Below, one piece after another: positions 7,903 to 9,595 of a DNA stretch of 9,595 nucleotides (positions are counted from its first letter, which is position 1; every line of letters starts with the position of its first letter). The translations under genes and the position numbers were made by a program. Source of the stretch: Spirochaetales bacterium (GTDB lineage Bacteria; Spirochaetota; Spirochaetia; DSM-27196; SLAA01); NCBI GenBank assembly GCA_007126415.1, contig SLBH01000167.1, forward strand, positions 1 to 9,595. The letters are read 5' to 3'. The notes beneath the pieces are model-generated. The model did not search any database and had not been told where the DNA came from. It saw only the letters and a list, made by a program, of their open reading frames with translations.

Positions 7903-8577
7903 ATGACATCGAATAAAAGCGCGCCCGGAACCAAGCCCCAGACCGAGCTCCAGACCCGGTCGGTATTACCAGGGTTCATTGTGTTCGAAGGGCTCGACGG
8001 CGCCGGGACTACTACGCAGGCGCGCCTATTCGTCGAGCGCCTGCGCGCCGGCGGCGCTGCGGTGGTGGCTACCGCCGAGCCCACCGATGGGCCGATCGGC
8101 CGCCGGATCAGGGCGGTGTTATCGGGCGCCGAACAAGCCTCCGATCGAACCATGGCGTACCTCTTTGCCGCCGACCGCAGCGAGCACCTCGACGATCCTA
8201 ATCACGGCGTCCTCGCCGAGTTGCACCGCGGGCGCTACGTGGTCTGCGATCGCTACCTCTTCTCCTCCCTCGCCTATCAAGGAAGCTTGTGCGGGTTTGA
8301 GTTCGTCCGGATGCTCAACGCTCCATTCTCGCTACCGGAGCATCTGGTGTTTTTGGATTTACAGAGCAAAGCAGGACTCGAGCGCATCAAGGCGCGCGGC
8401 CGGAGCGAGATTTATGAAACCCCGCATATTCAAGATACCGTCTACCACGGTTATCGGCAAGCGCTCGAGCAGTTTCGAGACTCCACCATGCAGATACACC
8501 ACATCGACGGCAGCGCCGCCCCGGAAGCTATTGCCGAAGAGGTCTGGAGCCGCATAGCAATCGCGCCGATACACTAG
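7903..8577 (+). CDS. tmk: Thymidylate kinase (dTMP kinase) with altered Walker A motif
   Basis: Predicted to phosphorylate dTMP to dTDP with ATP, a cytoplasmic step in dTTP synthesis. The 224-residue protein (family about 200-215) has a polar N-terminal extension of about 24 residues before the first strand. Motifs in order: P-loop FEGLDGAGTTTQ (28-39); EPTDGPIGRRIR (59-70); FAADRSEHL (88-96), the nucleotide-site DR; and DRYLFSSLAYQG (116-127), the dTMP-site signature. VFLDLQSKAGLERIKARGR (149-167) then leads into an arginine-rich lid. The P-loop has T36 (codon ACT, 8008-8010) where nearly all P-loop kinases have lysine; all other motifs look intact. The reading frame is closed by a stop at 7894-7896, so the start cannot lie upstream. 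No ribosome site is evident, so a very short-leader mRNA is possible. Three bp separate it from the next gene. Confidence 0.93.
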   Translation: MTSNKSAPGTKPQTELQTRSVLPGFIVFEGLDGAGTTTQARLFVERLRAGGAAVVATAEPTDGPIGRRIRAVLSGAEQASDRTMAYLFAADRSEHLDDPNHGVLAELHRGRYVVCDRYLFSSLAYQGSLCGFEFVRMLNAPFSLPEHLVFLDLQSKAGLERIKARGRSEIYETPHIQDTVYHGYRQALEQFRDSTMQIHHIDGSAAPEAIAEEVWSRIAIAPIH

Positions 8578-8580
8578 AAT

Positions 8581-9180
8581 GTGAAACGTCTCGTGTTGCT
8601 AATACCGGCATTATTGCTCCTTGCCGGGCCGCTTTTCGGCTACCGCTTACTCTATCGAGAACAACTCTATCGCCTCTATCGGCAACATCTCCATCAGAGC
8701 CCCAATCTGATAAAAGAAAACATCTACTGGCTCGAGCAAGCCCTGCGCGCCGATTTCGCAAATCCGTTATACGCGCTCGCGGTGATCGAGGACGAACGCG
8801 ATTGGGAACGCTACCGCTACCTGTTCACGATGCACCTCAACCTCACGCTCGTAGAGTTGTATCTGCAGTGGGGCAACCAGTACAACAAGCAGGTGGCGTA
8901 CTTCTACAACTACCCCTGGCGAGATCAGAACATCGAGAGCCTCGATCGCGCCGAGGAACTCTTTGAGTTCGCGTTGGTGTACTGGGAGATTACGCTCCAA
9001 TGGTCCGACCTCGCCTGGGAGTTCCGTGATATCCACCTGCCGGCGGTCCAGCACTGGGCCGACCAAAACCACCGCATCGAAACCGGCGACCTCGATTATG
9101 AGTTCATCATAAATCGCCACCTTACCCGCCTTCGCGAAGTACGCAGCCGCTTCGAAGCGATGGACGAAAGCACCTACTGA
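8581..9180 (+). CDS. Unrecognised membrane-anchored, aromatic-rich helical protein
   Basis: I do not recognise a named family. The 199-residue product starts at GTG, 3 bp after the tmk stop; no clear ribosome site is present, so translation may be coupled to tmk. Residues 1-20 (MKRLVLLIPALLLLAGPLFG) form a basic-hydrophobic signal anchor or signal peptide without a lipobox cysteine or a good A-x-A site. The rest is predicted to be soluble, outside the inner membrane, and helical. It is very rich in Tyr and Trp, with clusters such as YRLLYREQLYRLYRQHL (21-37), NIYWLEQALRADFANPLYA (47-65) and YFYNYPW (107-113). The helix pairing resembles TPR-like packing without a clear 34-residue repeat. Codon usage matches its neighbours and the ORF is long with clean boundaries, so it is very likely real. 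It may be a spirochaete-restricted conserved protein. Function unknown. Confidence 0.85.
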   Translation: MKRLVLLIPALLLLAGPLFGYRLLYREQLYRLYRQHLHQSPNLIKENIYWLEQALRADFANPLYALAVIEDERDWERYRYLFTMHLNLTLVELYLQWGNQYNKQVAYFYNYPWRDQNIESLDRAEELFEFALVYWEITLQWSDLAWEFRDIHLPAVQHWADQNHRIETGDLDYEFIINRHLTRLREVRSRFEAMDESTY

Positions 9181-9181
9181 G

Positions 9182-9199
9182 ACGCTCCAGTCGGAGCGT
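9182..9199 (+). terminator. Hairpin directly after the tmk operon
   Basis: ACGCTCC (9182-9188) and GGAGCGT (9193-9199) are perfect 7-bp complements around the tetraloop AGTC, one base after the stop codon at 9178-9180. No T-run follows on the plus strand, so it is either a non-canonical or Rho-aided terminator, or just a 3'-end structure. Its placement right after the last plus-strand gene and before a convergent gene favours a 3'-end role. Confidence 0.45.
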
Positions 9200-9320
9200 G
9201 CCCGCCGGCCGTCGGCGAGCACGCGGTCGGCCGGGCGTCGGGTTTCGGCAGCGCAGCGCGGTCGGCCGGATGCCTGTGAGCCCGCGGTCGGTAAGGCGCC
9301 GAGTGCCGTATCTCGGGTGT
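9200..9320. repeat. GC-rich convergent intergenic region with a repeated 12-mer
   Basis: This is the rest of the noncoding gap between the unknown gene and queA. The 12-mer GCGGTCGGCCGG occurs at 9223-9234 and 9258-9269, and its first 8 bases recur at 9284-9291 (spacings 35 and 26). CCGGCCG (9205-9211) can also pair with CGGCCGG (9228-9234) around a 16-nt loop. A minus-strand reading frame runs through the gap but has no codon or family support. The repeats may be 3'-end structure for either transcript or simple GC-rich drift. Confidence 0.4.
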
Positions 9321-9595
9321 TCACCGGATCAGCATCGCATCGCCGTACGAAAAAAAGCGGTACTCTTGCTCAACCGCGTGACGGTAGGCGCGCATAACCT
9401 GCCGGTAACCGCCGAACGCCGCGACGAGCATCAAGAGGCTCGACTCGGGCGTGTGAAAGTTTGTGAAGATCGCATCGACGACGCGGAACTGAAATCCCGG
9501 GTAGATGAACAGTTCGGTCTCACCGGAGCCCGCAAGCGCGGCCCAGTCGGGCTTGTGGGGCGGCGCCTGAGCATCGAGCGCGGCGGCCTCAAGCG
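9321..9595 (-). CDS. queA: S-adenosylmethionine:tRNA ribosyltransferase-isomerase QueA, C-terminal part (cut by window edge)
   Basis: QueA transfers and isomerises the ribosyl group of S-adenosylmethionine onto 7-aminomethyl-7-deazaguanine in tRNA, giving epoxyqueuosine in the queuosine pathway of GUN-anticodon tRNAs. Only the last 90 residues are in the window, ending at the TGA at 9323-9321. They contain the family's C-terminal blocks: GETELFIYPGFQF, then VVDAIFTNFHTPESSLLMLV, AAFGGYRQVMRAYRHAV and the terminal YRFFSYGDAMLIR. These leave little doubt about identity. The start and N-terminal two-thirds lie beyond the right edge. The gene converges on the plus-strand tmk operon across a 140-bp gap and shows no truncation or frameshift in the visible part. 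Confidence 0.96.
   Translation of the reverse strand, partial: LEAAALDAQAPPHKPDWAALAGSGETELFIYPGFQFRVVDAIFTNFHTPESSLLMLVAAFGGYRQVMRAYRHAVEQEYRFFSYGDAMLIR

Noticed and set aside
7979..8557. 192-codon plus-strand frame inside tmk
   Set aside because: It is an out-of-frame reading of tmk, whose own frame carries every expected kinase motif.
8767..9324. 185-codon minus-strand frame opposite the unknown gene and reaching into the queA gap
   Set aside because: Most of it is antisense to a well-bounded gene with a signal anchor. The part in the gap is GC-rich and repeat-like, with no recognisable protein motif.
1..9595. CRISPR array, tRNA/rRNA gene, insertion sequence, toxin-antitoxin or defence system
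   Set aside because: No regularly spaced repeats, cloverleaf-like sequence, terminal inverted repeats, transposase or nuclease motifs were seen; nearly all of the window is filled by recognised chromosomal genes.

Overview
The window is about 9.6 kb of GC-rich, gene-dense chromosomal DNA. It most likely comes from a spirochaete (Spirochaetota, Spirochaetales; free-living Spirochaeta-like rather than host-restricted, judging by the high GC). Two things suggest this: the gene order tmk / tamB-bamA-skp-mutS, which I recall from Borrelia and in part from Treponema, and the diderm envelope genes arranged without a neighbouring tamA. The taxon is an inference; there is no rRNA gene in the window. 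I see no mobile elements, CRISPR arrays, tRNAs or recent-transfer signatures, and base composition looks even throughout.

Layout, left to right. Positions 1-401 (minus) hold the N-terminal part of mutS, cut by the left edge. A perfect 10-bp inverted repeat (422-451) lies between mutS and skp. Next come skp/ompH (471-992, minus), bamA (1011-3506, minus) and a very large tamB-family gene (3547-7860, minus). These four genes are read in the order tamB, bamA, skp, mutS with short gaps (40, 18 and 69 bp) and look like one operon. A 42-bp divergent gap (7861-7902) carries overlapping -10-like boxes facing both ways, plus a near-perfect dyad. On the plus strand tmk (7903-8577) is followed 3 bp later by an unrecognised membrane-anchored protein gene (8581-9180). 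A convergent 140-bp intergenic region (9181-9320) has a hairpin and a short GC-rich repeat. The window ends inside queA (9321-9595, minus), of which only the C-terminal 90 residues are present.

How the genes work together: Skp is a periplasmic chaperone that carries unfolded outer-membrane proteins, BamA is the beta-barrel insertase, and TamB is an inner-membrane-anchored, periplasm-spanning protein linked to outer-membrane assembly and lipid transport. Together they form an outer-membrane biogenesis block. MutS (mismatch repair), Tmk (dTMP phosphorylation) and QueA (queuosine in tRNA) are housekeeping genes.

The most notable points are a thymidylate kinase whose P-loop has threonine where the near-invariant Walker A lysine belongs, the TamB-BamA pairing without TamA, and the uncharacterised aromatic-rich protein coupled to tmk. 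I found no evidence of a new defence or mobile system.
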